A stretch of 64,000 bases of DNA, taken from positions 186,001-250,000 of the forward strand of contig NZ_AOPO01000004.1 in the NCBI RefSeq assembly GCF_000336575.1, read 5' to 3'. The notes under the pieces were generated by a model. The model was given only the letters and a program-made list of their open reading frames with translations. It ran no database searches and was not told the origin of the DNA. Source of the DNA: Vreelandella titanicae BH1 (GTDB lineage: Bacteria > Pseudomonadota > Gammaproteobacteria > Pseudomonadales > Halomonadaceae). Positions 27,351-36,155 of this stretch are shown in pieces (position 1 is the stretch's first letter; each line of letters starts with the position of its first letter). Position numbers and translations under genes: made by a program.

Positions 27351-27776
27351 CTACAACACTGCCTTTAACAGTTTATAAAACTCATCTAACTCTTTCTTAT
27401 CAAGTGGTTCAAGCAATGCGGCAGAAGCATGTTTAAACGAAACTTGCGCATCTTCATAAATTTTTGTCCCAGCAGTGGTAAGTGCCACCAGGCTGACTCT
27501 GGCATCACGAGGGTTTTCCTGCTTCTTAACCAGCCCTATTTTCTCCATAGGATTTAAAAGGCGAGTAACCCCTGATGGGCTCAACCCAACCTGTTCAGCA
27601 AGATCGCTACGGCGTACTTTTTGATTGGGTGCGGTGTATAGCTGATTGAGAACCAGATAATCGGACAGGCCAATACCATGCGCGGAAAGCGCACTGCCAA
27701 TCCGTTTTTGGATTTTACTTTGCAGGTTGATGACACTTAACACCAATCCTGCCTCTATATTTTCCGACATAGTCAT
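27351..27776 (-). CDS. MarR-family transcriptional regulator
   Basis: The 141-residue winged-helix regulator has the HTH VRRSDLAEQVGLSPSGVTRLL and the wing with the conserved RDARVSLVALTTAG. It stands alone at the start of a transcription unit with about 250 bp of open DNA upstream. The ligand and target are unknown. Confidence 0.92.
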   Translation of the reverse strand: MTMSENIEAGLVLSVINLQSKIQKRIGSALSAHGIGLSDYLVLNQLYTAPNQKVRRSDLAEQVGLSPSGVTRLLNPMEKIGLVKKQENPRDARVSLVALTTAGTKIYEDAQVSFKHASAALLEPLDKKELDEFYKLLKAVL

Positions 27777-28023
27777 TACTCTTGCGCGATGGTTGATCCC
27801 ACAAATATATACTCAAATGATTGAGCAGTCAAACATATTGCAAGAAAATGGTCGTTAGCGGTTATTGATGACCGAGTGAAATGCCAGGTTAGCTGCTCTC
27901 ATGCATGTATGCACGAGGCTGACTCTCCTAATTCATGACAAAGAGAATTAGAATCCGTCCTTCATCTTCAGGATAAAATGCGACACGAAGGCACCACTGC
28001 TTCCCATTTCGAGAAAGGCACTA
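27777..28023. other. Intergenic region upstream of marR-like gene
   Basis: About 250 bp between the MarR-type gene and a miniature inverted-repeat element. It must hold the MarR promoter; an AT-rich stretch (atatatactcaaatgattgagca, with TCAAATGATTGA as an inverted repeat near 27811-27822) could be its operator. No gene is seen. Confidence 0.4.
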
Positions 28024-28164
28024 GACTTTGTACGAAAAGTCGGCGAGCGAAGGTCAGGCAAGGCAAAAAACGGCGAAAAAGCGGAGTTTACGGAGTGTAA
28101 ATGAGCATTTTGAGCCGTTTTTTAACGCAGCATGGCCGAGCACAGGCAGTTTTCGTACAAAGCC
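28024..28164. repeat. TA-flanked miniature inverted-repeat element, copy 1
   Basis: A 141-bp sequence with terminal inverted repeats (left GACTTTGTACGAAAA, right reading inward GGCTTTGTACGAAAA) flanked by TA on both sides. The inner arms (GTCGGCGAGCGAAGG and its counterpart) also recur in the copies at 30034-30205 and 32436-32565. It has no coding capacity. This is the structure of a MITE moved in trans by a transposase that targets TA. Confidence 0.8.
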
Positions 28165-28246
28165 TAACGCTAAAGCCTACCTTCACCGATGCTTATATAG
28201 CGCAATTTTGCTGCCTTCATTCCCAAAAAATTGAATTAATTGTTTT

Positions 28247-28807
28247 CTAGGCTTTGAAGTTGGGTGGAGTGTCCCAAAGCTGCACCTCGATATAGAGCTC
28301 AAAATCTGTTTCCCAATAGCGCTCGTAAGGAATCTCGTGATCATTGGCAGGAATACCGAAGCGTGTAACGAGCCTACTCACCTCATTAAGCAGAAACACT
28401 TGATTGTAGTAAGGCTTGTCGTCTCGGGTTAGCGCAATAAAGCTATCCGGGTAAGTCAAAGACGTTACTTCGGGGTCGAGCTCAGAGAGAGGGATTCTAA
28501 GCTCACCTTGGTTCGCGTTCAGGTCACGAAACCAAGGGGATTCTCCAAGCACTAGATAGAAGGGATGATCACGGCGCGGTTTACCTCCACGCGCAACGAA
28601 GAGTTCTCGCAGCCGAGCTTCAACCTCACGTCGGACTCCTATGTAATTCCTACCGTAGCGCCGCCGGTAACCGGGATCACGCTGATGACGAGTTAGGATA
28701 TCTTGAAATACAGGATCTTCCGAGCTCGCAGGAAGCTCTGAGAGACTCCGAAACGGGCCAGTCTCTCGCAAATAATAGTGTGTAGCAAAATCTGGGGGTC
28801 TACTCAC
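28247..28807 (-). CDS. Conserved hypothetical protein
   Basis: This 186-residue soluble protein contains no motif I recognise. It is rich in charged residues and has a tyrosine- and arginine-rich segment (DPGYRRRYGRNYIG). The C-terminus is acidic and aromatic (YERYWETDFELYIEVQLWD). A short stretch of DNA near 25097-25127 resembles its 3' end (WGVxLIEV region), suggesting that a second copy once lay upstream of the GFA gene. Function unknown. Confidence 0.65.
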   Translation of the reverse strand: MSRPPDFATHYYLRETGPFRSLSELPASSEDPVFQDILTRHQRDPGYRRRYGRNYIGVRREVEARLRELFVARGGKPRRDHPFYLVLGESPWFRDLNANQGELRIPLSELDPEVTSLTYPDSFIALTRDDKPYYNQVFLLNEVSRLVTRFGIPANDHEIPYERYWETDFELYIEVQLWDTPPNFKA

Positions 28808-28872
28808 TGTTTCATGCCTTCGGCCAAGCTAATAGCCATCAAACGCCCCGTTGAGCGACATATCAAAGCAAC

Positions 28873-29316
28873 TTATTGACACGCCCTAGCCTGGCTAATG
28901 AAATCCTCTAGAAAGGCCATCGCCCGCTCAACATCTCGTTCATAAATAAACAGGTGATCGAATACGGCACCACACTGCGGGCCAGCTTTAATGCCGTGTT
29001 CATTTAGCACTCGCAGAACAGGGCCGAGAAAACCAATCACATCGAAAGGAAGCTCGCCATCCGTTGATACAACTCGAAACGGGCCGAAGCTATCTCTTAT
29101 CGAGACCTCAGTTTTTAAGCGTTCAAGAGCCGCCTCGTCGACTATCGCGGATACACCTGCCTGATCGCGAATTAAACAGCTGTACCGAGCATCGCTTGCC
29201 ACGAACACGTTAGCCACATCTTGAGCGGATGTATCGCTAAGATCGAACATCCAGTAGCGTTCAGGCCAGATTTTCAATGTCATATTCGCCCATACCGCCA
29301 TTGGATCTATAGACAT
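28873..29316 (-). CDS. ACT-domain-like protein
   Basis: The 147-residue protein is organised as two tandem small-molecule-binding ACT-like modules (AQDVANVFVASDARYSCLIRD and FLGPVLRVLNEHGIKAGPQC ending YERDVERAMAFLEDF), the pattern of the CASTOR-like ACT proteins. Such proteins sense amino acids; the ligand is unknown. Confidence 0.7.
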   Translation of the reverse strand: MSIDPMAVWANMTLKIWPERYWMFDLSDTSAQDVANVFVASDARYSCLIRDQAGVSAIVDEAALERLKTEVSIRDSFGPFRVVSTDGELPFDVIGFLGPVLRVLNEHGIKAGPQCGAVFDHLFIYERDVERAMAFLEDFISQARACQ

Positions 29317-29447
29317 TACACTCTCCTGTTAGACCGCCAATGACCGCTCGATTCGACAGCTGTTAAAACGTCACATCGAAGCAGCAGCTGGCCTATACCG
29401 TATGATACAAAGTGCTGCAGCTATTATATGAATTCAGGCGATTAAGC

Positions 29448-29933
29448 TCAGGACTCAGAGCTTGGAGCCTCCTGGTTTGGCCGCAACTGAAGCTGGATGC
29501 CGAGTAAGAAATTTCGCAGCACCTGATCTTTGCACTCTCGATAATTCTTATGGCTGGGCTTGCGGAAAAACGCACTTAATTCATGGTTACTTAGGTTGAA
29601 GCCAGCCAGTTCAAAAGCAGCCAAAATATCTTCAGCCTTTAAATTCAGCGCAATGCGCAGCTTCTGGAACACCATATTGTTGTTCAACTGCGATTCTGGC
29701 ACGGGCTGTGGCCCTTCGCGCTTACCACGCTTAAAGCTAATGAAGCCGTTCAAAAACGCCGCTAGCTCTTTGTTCTTCATGGTGACAAAGGCGTCGTCGT
29801 CATCCTTTTTCAGCCAGGCCGTTACCTGCTCTTGAGCCACGCTGACCTCTGCCAAGGCGAAGATATCCACGATGGTGCTGTCTTTTAAATCAAAGGTGTA
29901 ACGTATACGGCGAAAAATATCGTTATTGGTCAA
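29448..29933 (-). CDS. DUF1456-family protein (YehS-like)
   Basis: In this 161-residue protein two repeats of the DUF1456 unit are visible: NNDIFRRIRYTFDLKDSTIV and NNMVFQKLRIALNLKAEDIL, each followed by a W-L-K/F-F-R pattern. The TTG at 29933, with aggga 7 nt upstream, matches the start of YehS (M-x-NNDI); an in-frame GTG at 29966 is possible. Function is unknown in the family. Confidence 0.85.
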   Translation of the reverse strand: MTNNDIFRRIRYTFDLKDSTIVDIFALAEVSVAQEQVTAWLKKDDDDAFVTMKNKELAAFLNGFISFKRGKREGPQPVPESQLNNNMVFQKLRIALNLKAEDILAAFELAGFNLSNHELSAFFRKPSHKNYRECKDQVLRNFLLGIQLQLRPNQEAPSSES

Positions 29934-30033
29934 AATAGTGTCCCTAGTCTTAGGCAAACCCAGCACAATCAGGCTTTATGTGCATCTACGTTTATCGTGA
30001 TATATGATTAAAATCAGCAGCTTAAATAAACTA

Positions 30034-30205
30034 GGCTTTGTACGAAAACTGCCTGCGCTCGCCAATACGGCGTTAAAAATCACCTCGTGCGCGAGTCCGA
30101 TCAAAATGCTCATTTACAACCTGTAAATTCGCACGCGAATCCGATCCTTTTTTCGTTGATTTTTGCCTTGTCTAGCCTTCGCTCGCCGACTTTTCGTACA
30201 AACCC
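30034..30205. repeat. TA-flanked miniature inverted-repeat element, copy 2
   Basis: A 172-bp element with terminal repeats GGCTTTGTACGAAAA and (inward) GGTTTGTACGAAAA, flanked by TA. It is inverted relative to copy 1. Its right-hand TA lies inside the stop codon (TAG, 30207-30205) of the gene on its right, so the insertion used the TA of that stop codon. Confidence 0.8.
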
Positions 30206-30627
30206 TAACCTGTGGTCAGTTTCCCAAGCAGCTCGTCAATTTCGTCTTTAAGCTCGCCATCTTCAATTTTATTGGCCGTGACTTGGGCATTTTTAAGATT
30301 ACTGATAGCCGCATCGGTTTGGCCCAGTTCAACCTGCAACTTCGCCATGGAGAACGCAATGGATGACATGTGATCTTTTGAGTTAACGGCGACGGCCTTT
30401 TCAAAGGCTTTTTCGTAGACTGCCAGCGCCTCATCCAGCTCTTCCGTGAAGTCAGCCAAGGTTTCCCACTGCTCTGGATGATCTTTATCGGTGCTCTCAT
30501 TCTCGGTGCAAATAGCTTCCAACTGCGCATAGAGCGCATCAAAAGCCTCTCTATCCTCTTTATCGGCAGCCTTCATGAGCTTTTCAGCGAGTTCGTAAAC
30601 CGCCTTGTATATTTTGGTGTTAATCAT
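30205..30627 (-). CDS. Tetratricopeptide-like helical protein, hypothetical
   Basis: This 140-residue, mostly helical acidic protein has weak tetratricopeptide character (EALAVYEKAFEKAVAVNSKD and MAKLQVELGQTDAAISNLKN). No enzyme motif is seen; it is likely a protein-protein interaction module. Its stop codon abuts a MITE at 30034-30205, so the C-terminus might have been altered by the insertion. Confidence 0.7.
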   Translation of the reverse strand: MINTKIYKAVYELAEKLMKAADKEDREAFDALYAQLEAICTENESTDKDHPEQWETLADFTEELDEALAVYEKAFEKAVAVNSKDHMSSIAFSMAKLQVELGQTDAAISNLKNAQVTANKIEDGELKDEIDELLGKLTTG

Positions 30628-30892
30628 GAACGACTGCCTTTTCTCTATTTAAAATATAGTAACAAGTAAACAAACCTGCTGAAAATCAACGTATGTAACG
30701 AAGCCACCCCACCGTCACCGGTGGCATTATACCCTTTGGGGATGGCTCTACGGGCGATCATTTTACGGTTTTTGTGCTGGGGTGTTGGTATGTTTTGCTT
30801 GAGTGGTCGTCCTAGCTGCTCGCGCCATCAGACCACTCCTTAGAGGCATTGGAGGACATTTCAGCTACCAATGGCAAAGATTCGACCTGCAT

Positions 30893-31327
30893 TCAACGAC
30901 TTGGCTTCTGCAATGCCTGGTTAAGTGACTCCAAACTATCAGGGCCACCATCCAAACGAACACAACCATCTGATTCTGACGCCCAAGAAGCCGATGAAGA
31001 AAGGTGAAGATGAATAGATATTTGCGACGCAGTCTCATCATTCAGCAAACCAGCGGGAACCCATACCAACTCCGTGTCTCTCAGTTGGTTGGGTACCAGA
31101 CTACCGCAGACCGAACAAAAATCATTCCGATAGCCGGTTGGCTTCTGAAAGGTACTGATTTTGGATTGGCCGGAAAGCCAACGGAAGCTATCCGCTTTTA
31201 CAAAAGTGGCCGTATTTGACGCAGACCCTGTCGCTTTGCGACACAGAGAGCAGTGACATTGATAGAAGTTCGGCAGTTTCCCTTCGATTTCGAACTTAAT
31301 CTCCCCACACAGACATTCACCTTTCAT
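30893..31327 (-). CDS. GFA-family zinc protein
   Basis: In this 144-residue protein MKGECLCGEIKFEIEG, then YQCHCSLCRKATG and NDFCSVCGSLVPN supply the seven to eight cysteine ligands of the GFA fold. A classical start (M-x-G-x-C-x-C-G) supports the ATG at 31327. It is related to, but clearly different from, the GFA gene at 25185. Confidence 0.92.
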   Translation of the reverse strand: MKGECLCGEIKFEIEGKLPNFYQCHCSLCRKATGSASNTATFVKADSFRWLSGQSKISTFQKPTGYRNDFCSVCGSLVPNQLRDTELVWVPAGLLNDETASQISIHLHLSSSASWASESDGCVRLDGGPDSLESLNQALQKPSR

Positions 31328-31388
31328 TGAATATTCCTTTGGTTTAAGCAGCAAGCGGCCCTAGACGACCGCAGACCGCGAATCGCTG

Positions 31389-31814
31389 TTAACAGCAGCA
31401 CTCCATGACTAACTCAGGATGACCCGTTAATTCATCCATTTTCTCATCTAATACAATAAATCCATGCTTCTTATAAAAATTGATACTTGGTAAATTTTCA
31501 CTGTAGACCGTCAGTTGCAAGCACTCCCTTCTGCTCTTGGCATCGTTAATAAGCGCAGACCCCACACCTCTCCCCTGTAAGTTTGGAGACACAAAAGCGG
31601 CGGCCAACGTATTTTCGTATAGACTGTAAAATCCAGCTAATTGTCCCTCAGATTCAAATACAAAAGTCTCCGATGCAGGGAGATATACATCACGCATTTC
31701 ACCAACTTTTGAGCGCCAAAAATCTGATCCAATAAAAGCGTGTGCTTTAATTGAGGCTGAAAGCCAGATATCCAGCACTTGATCAATATCTGACTCTCGA
31801 TATTTGCGAATCAT
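31389..31814 (-). CDS. GNAT-family N-acetyltransferase (YjaB-like)
   Basis: The 141-residue protein shows MIRKYRESDIDQVLDIWLSA, motif A AAFVSPNLQGRGVGSALI and NLPSINFYKKHGFIVLDEK, a typical small YjaB/PhnO-type acetyltransferase. An aaagga ribosome site is 9 nt before the ATG at 31814; ATG 31820 is too close. It follows a NUDIX gene (40 bp) and may be co-transcribed with it. Confidence 0.9.
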   Translation of the reverse strand: MIRKYRESDIDQVLDIWLSASIKAHAFIGSDFWRSKVGEMRDVYLPASETFVFESEGQLAGFYSLYENTLAAAFVSPNLQGRGVGSALINDAKSRRECLQLTVYSENLPSINFYKKHGFIVLDEKMDELTGHPELVMECCC

Positions 31815-31853
31815 CTGCATATTCCTTTCTGATAATCAACTGCACCAATGGCA

Positions 31854-32318
31854 TCACGGAGAGCCATGTGATAAATGTTGCCGGTGCAGTACAGAGCCAA
31901 GTAAATCAGGAATCCACCCAGGCTTGAAGAGTGAGGGATCTTTATCGAGTAATTCGTCAAGGCTCCACCATTTCCACTGCTGAATAGTGCTCTTCTCCTC
32001 ATCTGTCCACTTTGCGGCAAACACCTCTCTGTTTGCAGGCCACTCAACTAAAAAGTACTGTTCAAGCCACCGCGCTGGCACCGATCTCGCAACGGCGTAA
32101 ACATCATCACGCTCTCTTAACATTTCTCCAACGTCTTGTGCTAAACCTGTTTCCTCATATAGCTCACGTTTCGCAGCCTCAGCATAGCTCTCTCCCGGTT
32201 TTAGCTCACCTCCCACGGTGGCCCAAAACGGAGACTGATGTTCATCTTGATATAAAAACAGCAGTAAACGTCCTTCTTCATCAACGATTATTAACCTGGA
32301 TGATTTTCTTGTCTCCAT
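31854..32318 (-). CDS. NUDIX hydrolase
   Basis: This 154-residue protein has the NUDIX box at about residues 39-61 (GGELKPGESYAEAAKREL then YEETGL), with all consensus glycine, glutamate and arginine positions. It hydrolyses a nucleoside diphosphate linked to another moiety; the substrate is unknown. The ATG at 32318 (METRKSSRLIIVDEEG) has ggagc upstream; longer open frames are unsupported. Confidence 0.92.
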   Translation of the reverse strand: METRKSSRLIIVDEEGRLLLFLYQDEHQSPFWATVGGELKPGESYAEAAKRELYEETGLAQDVGEMLRERDDVYAVARSVPARWLEQYFLVEWPANREVFAAKWTDEEKSTIQQWKWWSLDELLDKDPSLFKPGWIPDLLGSVLHRQHLSHGSP

Positions 32319-32435
32319 TTCTAATGCTCCGCTGCTCCTATAAATATTAACGTCGGCTTTCGCAACTGCAGAGATGTGTAAAAGGCCAGCCGATACACTG
32401 ACCAATCTTCGCAGTAGCAATACAATATTACTTTA

Positions 32436-32565
32436 GGCTTTGTCTGAAAAGTCGGCGAGCGAAGGCCAGACAAGGCCAAAATCGGCGAAAAGACGGATAG
32501 GACTCGCGCACGAGCCGATTTTTAACGCCGTATGGTCGAGCACAGCCAGTTTTTCAGTCAGAGCC
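32436..32565. repeat. TA-flanked miniature inverted-repeat element, copy 3
   Basis: A 130-bp element, left GGCTTTGTCTGAAAA and right (inward) GGCTCTGACTGAAAA, flanked by TA. It is more diverged than the other two but shares GTCGGCGAGCGAAGGC and the GCCGTATGGTCGAGCACAG arm. It directly abuts a broken gene (32566-32903). Confidence 0.75.
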
Positions 32566-32903
32566 TAGCTCCCTATCACTAGGGTTCACTTTGTAGCACC
32601 CTCCATCTGTGGTTAAGTCGCCACAATGCATGAACTCAAAGGTAGAAAGCACTTTCTCACCTTGCTGTAGGAAGTAAACAAACACCACCAATCACTAAAC
32701 GAGGTACGTACGGCATCGATTAAGACTTCAAAACGATCAAAGCCAATGTGCCCAATAGATTTATTCTCTTCCTAGTAAGCGCTGCTATGCCAGGAAACAG
32801 GTGTCCACTCTTCACCGTGCCCCTCTTCCGGCCCCCTCTCCTTCCATTGGGTTACGTAATGTCTCTCACTTTCCGATATCCCTTTTTTAGTTTCAACTCT
32901 CAT
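32566..32903 (-). pseudogene. Broken small hypothetical gene
   Basis: From an ATG at 32903 the minus strand reads VETKKGISESERHYVTQW and WTPVSWHSSAY, then a stop (TAG), then continues in frame (IGHIGFDRFEVLIDAV) until a frameshift near 32695, after which FEFMHCGDLTTDGGCYKV follows in another frame up to the MITE. A consistent protein across two lesions indicates a pseudogene of unknown function. Confidence 0.6.
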
Positions 32904-33029
32904 TAAAACTCCAGAACTTAACAGCTAATATAAATTATACTTAATTTCACTAAAAAAATAACTCCATCGCTGGCCAGCGCCCCCCTATGGAGGCTGCTAT
33001 GCTTGTTACTGAACATGGCGGTTTAAATT

Positions 33030-33242
33030 TTATTCGGCCAACAGCCTCTTGACCTGGGCGCTCTCTTCTTCGGGGAGCTTCAGATTGCAGATAATCTTTC
33101 CTTCTGTGAATCGACTCTCAAACTTATTTTCCTCTGTAGTGATGAACGTTACTGAGATCACTTTGGAATAGAAAGCGAGGAGCAGGTCAACTAGACGCCA
33201 AGCGCTTGAATCTAATACAAGTCTCCGCTTGTCACAAGGCAT
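33030..33242 (-). CDS. Small open reading frame, possible hypothetical gene
   Basis: A 70-residue frame starting with GTG, directly after the MerR-type gene. It shows no recognisable motif (ends LPEEESAQVKRLLAE). It could be real or a remnant; I cannot decide. Confidence 0.3.
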   Translation of the reverse strand: MPCDKRRLVLDSSAWRLVDLLLAFYSKVISVTFITTEENKFESRFTEGKIICNLKLPEEESAQVKRLLAE

Positions 33243-33263
33243 TACAAATGCCCTGATGGCAGC

Positions 33264-34325
33264 TCAGTGATATTGCCGCAGCGCCGCCAGTGCGCGCTGA
33301 AGAAAATCGAGTTGGGCATCTCGAAGCCAAGTACCGCGGCGAAGTTCTGGCTCGTTCATCTGCACCTTGCGTATTTCTGCTTGCGCCTTTGGGTCCTGAC
33401 CAGCATAGCCTTGAAAGATGGCCAACCAATCCTGAGCCACCTCTCGACCGATTTCGCTTTCGGGGCTAATACCTTGTTCCAGCATTTGGTTAATACGCCT
33501 GAGGAGAGGCGGCCAATGTTTCATATAGTCGCCATAACGCTCAGCCAAGTAGGCATAGACTGACGGACTCAGGTGGCGGCGGAAGATCGCTAGCTTGTGC
33601 TCCAGGAAAGCCTGCTGGATGAAGTTCAACTGCTCCCTTTCAATGGACAGATAGTCCCGTAGAGCCTGCTCTCGCTCGGCCATCAGGCTCAGCTTACGGA
33701 GTAGCTCAGGGTTACCAGTAGTATCCTGCTCTAGTTGCTCCATCCAGCGCACCGCTAAATTTTGGGCTGAAGGAGCGGTCGGCTTTACGCCTTCGGCCTG
33801 GAGAGTATTTAATTCATCCAGCAGCAGTTGCCACTGAGCCCGCGTGGCACGCTGACGTGTGTAAAAACGCAGATCTTGAAGTTCATCCCTGGAGAAGTAG
33901 CGACTATAAGCCTCCAGTAATTCCAGAGTATTGAGAAATGCCTCAGTACTGGGTTCTGCTTCTCCAGCGAATGTATTCCGCAGCTGCTGCAAGTGATCCC
34001 TCAAGCGCGTAGCGCTATCGATTTGGGCGTTTAGGGCTGTGATGTTGTCGTTCACAAGCGTTTTGATAGAATGACGGGCATCGTCTTGCAGAAGTGAGGC
34101 GACCTCTGCCAAGGTGAACCCCAGGTTCTTAAGCAGTTGGATACGCTGTAGGCAAGCAATATCCTGAGCATGGTAGAGGCGATAGCCAGCCTCGGTACGA
34201 CCCGAAGGTTTGAGGAGCCCCAAAGCATCGTAATGATGCAGAGTACGCACGGTGATACCAGCGCGCCGAGCTAGTTCACCCGCTTGCATAGGCTTAAGGA
34301 TATCGTCGCTTTTATTTTGCCTCAT
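33264..34325 (-). CDS. MerR-family regulator with C-terminal TipAS-like domain
   Basis: This 353-residue protein has the MerR HTH at residues 13-60 (AGELARRAGITVRTLHHYDA, then SGRTEAGYRLYHAQDIACL), a coiled-coil dimer helix and a long alpha-helical C-terminal region (about residues 150-350) resembling the antibiotic-sensing TipAS fold. TipA-type regulators activate multidrug resistance on binding thiopeptides or other drugs. The ATG at 34325 has a gaggg ribosome site; another in-frame start at 34358 exists. A SAM methyltransferase gene lies 96 bp upstream on the same strand. Confidence 0.88.
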   Translation of the reverse strand: MRQNKSDDILKPMQAGELARRAGITVRTLHHYDALGLLKPSGRTEAGYRLYHAQDIACLQRIQLLKNLGFTLAEVASLLQDDARHSIKTLVNDNITALNAQIDSATRLRDHLQQLRNTFAGEAEPSTEAFLNTLELLEAYSRYFSRDELQDLRFYTRQRATRAQWQLLLDELNTLQAEGVKPTAPSAQNLAVRWMEQLEQDTTGNPELLRKLSLMAEREQALRDYLSIEREQLNFIQQAFLEHKLAIFRRHLSPSVYAYLAERYGDYMKHWPPLLRRINQMLEQGISPESEIGREVAQDWLAIFQGYAGQDPKAQAEIRKVQMNEPELRRGTWLRDAQLDFLQRALAALRQYH

Positions 34326-34453
34326 GAGCGATGCCTTCCCTCCTTCTACTTTCTCCATCAGCTCTTATTGATTGCATTGATTTGACTCGGTGTACGTTTA
34401 TCACAGCAACTGAGCCATTTTACCCAGCGCTTCCCCCAGACGCGCACCACGAT

Positions 34454-35332
34454 TTATCGCAAAGCAACAATATAATTAAATCCACCGCCGGCAATCTGCA
34501 ACCCGTCCTTACGCCGGTGAAAATATCGCTGGTTCAGGCTGGTGGTATCATTATTGTCCACCTGGGCAAAGCCCATTCCTTGCAACCCCTCCACCAACGT
34601 TGCAGGATGGAACTGCGAGAGCCAAGGTTCCCCCATGGCAGCGAATATCCGCTCAGAAACAGCGACTATCGATTGTTCGATGGGGTTGAGCAAATTGGTA
34701 GCCACACGATAGTCGAAGACAATAATCGACCCTGGAGGCAAGCCAGCCACCGATTCCAACACATTACATACCTGCTCCGGCGTCAGGTAAGGGCTAACGC
34801 CCATCCAACTAATAGCAACGGGCTGAGTACAATCGAGACCTGCCCCTGACAGCACTTCAAGCCAGCTTGGCCGCGTCAGGTCAACTGCTACAAACTGCAT
34901 TTTGGCGGGTATCGTCAATCCGGCCTGCGCCACCCGATCTTGTTTGAGCTTCAGCATTGCTGGCTGATCCACCTCATACAGATTCACATGAGGCATGCTT
35001 GCACCATAGCGCAAGGCGTAGGTATCCAAACCAGCACCAAGACTCACTACCTGAGACACGCCCCTTGCTACAGCTGCATTTAGTGTATCTTCTGAAAGCA
35101 GGCTACGGGCGACAATGCCTGCGCGCATGGAACGGGCGCTAGAGTCGTTATAAGCAAATGGGTCAGCACTCACTGCTTTACCAAGCTCTGAACCGAGCAG
35201 GGACAAGCTCAAAGGATCATCTAATACTCTTGGCTCGTCCAACAACTGATGCACCGCACGGGCAATCGCCACGCGATGGGCAGAGTCGTTGGGATTGGCC
35301 TTTGAGGTCTGAATCGTCTTCGGATCCTGCAT
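34454..35332 (-). CDS. SAM-dependent methyltransferase, leucine carboxyl methyltransferase (PPM) type
   Basis: In this 292-residue protein RAVHQLLDEPRVLDDPLS at the start and QVVSLGAGLDTYALRYG (motif I) near residue 90 are the marks of the PPM/TIGR00027 methyltransferases. The acceptor is unknown. The ATG at 35332 has ggag 8 nt before it; one more ATG at 35344 is in frame. It is upstream of the MerR/TipAS-like regulator gene on the same strand. Confidence 0.9.
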   Translation of the reverse strand: MQDPKTIQTSKANPNDSAHRVAIARAVHQLLDEPRVLDDPLSLSLLGSELGKAVSADPFAYNDSSARSMRAGIVARSLLSEDTLNAAVARGVSQVVSLGAGLDTYALRYGASMPHVNLYEVDQPAMLKLKQDRVAQAGLTIPAKMQFVAVDLTRPSWLEVLSGAGLDCTQPVAISWMGVSPYLTPEQVCNVLESVAGLPPGSIIVFDYRVATNLLNPIEQSIVAVSERIFAAMGEPWLSQFHPATLVEGLQGMGFAQVDNNDTTSLNQRYFHRRKDGLQIAGGGFNYIVALR

Positions 35333-35530
35333 TGTTAGCTCCATCGTTTTTTAACAATGCAGGGACTCTAAGGCCTCACGTTGCGTGAAGGTCAATATCC
35401 CAGAACGAATTAATTTAGTGCTTTTTTTAACCTACTAAGGCAGATCCAGAATTTTGTATCAAAACGCTAATCTACCCACCAGAGCGGTGGCATATGAGCA
35501 ATAATGGACCCTCTTTACTGTGGATTGACG

Positions 35531-35743
35531 TCACGAAGTAAATGGAAGGGGGCTCCCGAGCACCCAATTGAATAGGCCGCATGCCGCAAACTTCTTGCTG
35601 ACTTGCATCACGCGCTGGCCTAAATAACGCGCAGCGAACAAGTCTGTGTCATCTAAAACACCGTCTACTGAATGAGCGATAAGCCCAGATTGCGCTCCTA
35701 GTCTGTTACGCATTTCAGGATCGTAGTTGCCTGGGATATCCAA
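35531..35743 (-). pseudogene. C-terminal fragment of an NAD(P)H-dependent flavin oxidoreductase-like gene
   Basis: The 70-codon frame (IPGNYDPEMRNRLGAQSG, then DLFAARYLGQRVMQVSKK) looks like the C-terminus of an NAD(P)H-dependent FMN reductase or flavodoxin-type oxidoreductase, but the flavin-binding N-terminus is missing. It lies 17 bp beyond the broken VOC gene and is presumably a relic. Assignment is tentative. Confidence 0.45.
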
Positions 35744-35759
35744 ACCTACCCATAGTTCA

Positions 35760-36153
35760 TCACACCTCCCCCTTCCGTTGTTGCACTGCTTGTTGCTGCG
35801 TTTCTCCCTGCGTTACGGGTTGCTGAGCATCGCGGTTTAAATTCCGCTCGGCCGGTATATCGTTCAGGTACTCGACAAACTCCACTTCAAAACCGGCCGG
35901 ATCGACAAAATAGACATTTTTGCGAAACGGCTCTACAGCTCCTGGTTTCGCAATGGCATAACCCGCGTTATTCAACCTGGCCACAACGGCATCAAGGTTA
36001 TCGGTCACATAGGCAAAATGGGCTAAGCCAACGCTGTGGCCTTTCAAATCGGGGTTCGCCCCTTCGCCGTTATCGCTTAACGCCAGGTAATGTTCGTCGT
36101 CACCAAAGTGCACCCACTTGCGTGGCTTGCCATATCACTCGCCATGGCCTTCA
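35760..36153 (-). pseudogene. Broken duplicate of the VOC-family gene
   Basis: The sequence from about 36153 down to 35830 matches the intact VOC gene at 40363-40800 at more than nine bases in ten. The first third (about 45 codons) is missing: homology begins exactly where the lodB-like gene ends. One tryptophan codon (TGG in GEWYGKP) is TGA here, a nonsense mutation. The 3' end extends into a different tail (TQGETQQQAVQQRKGEV). A partial duplication disrupted by the insertion of the adjacent locus is the simplest explanation. Confidence 0.9.
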
Positions 36154-36155
36154 AT

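Noticed and set aside
33030-33242. Small frame after the MerR gene as a confident gene
   Set aside because: No motif or clear ribosome site; kept only as a low-confidence entry.
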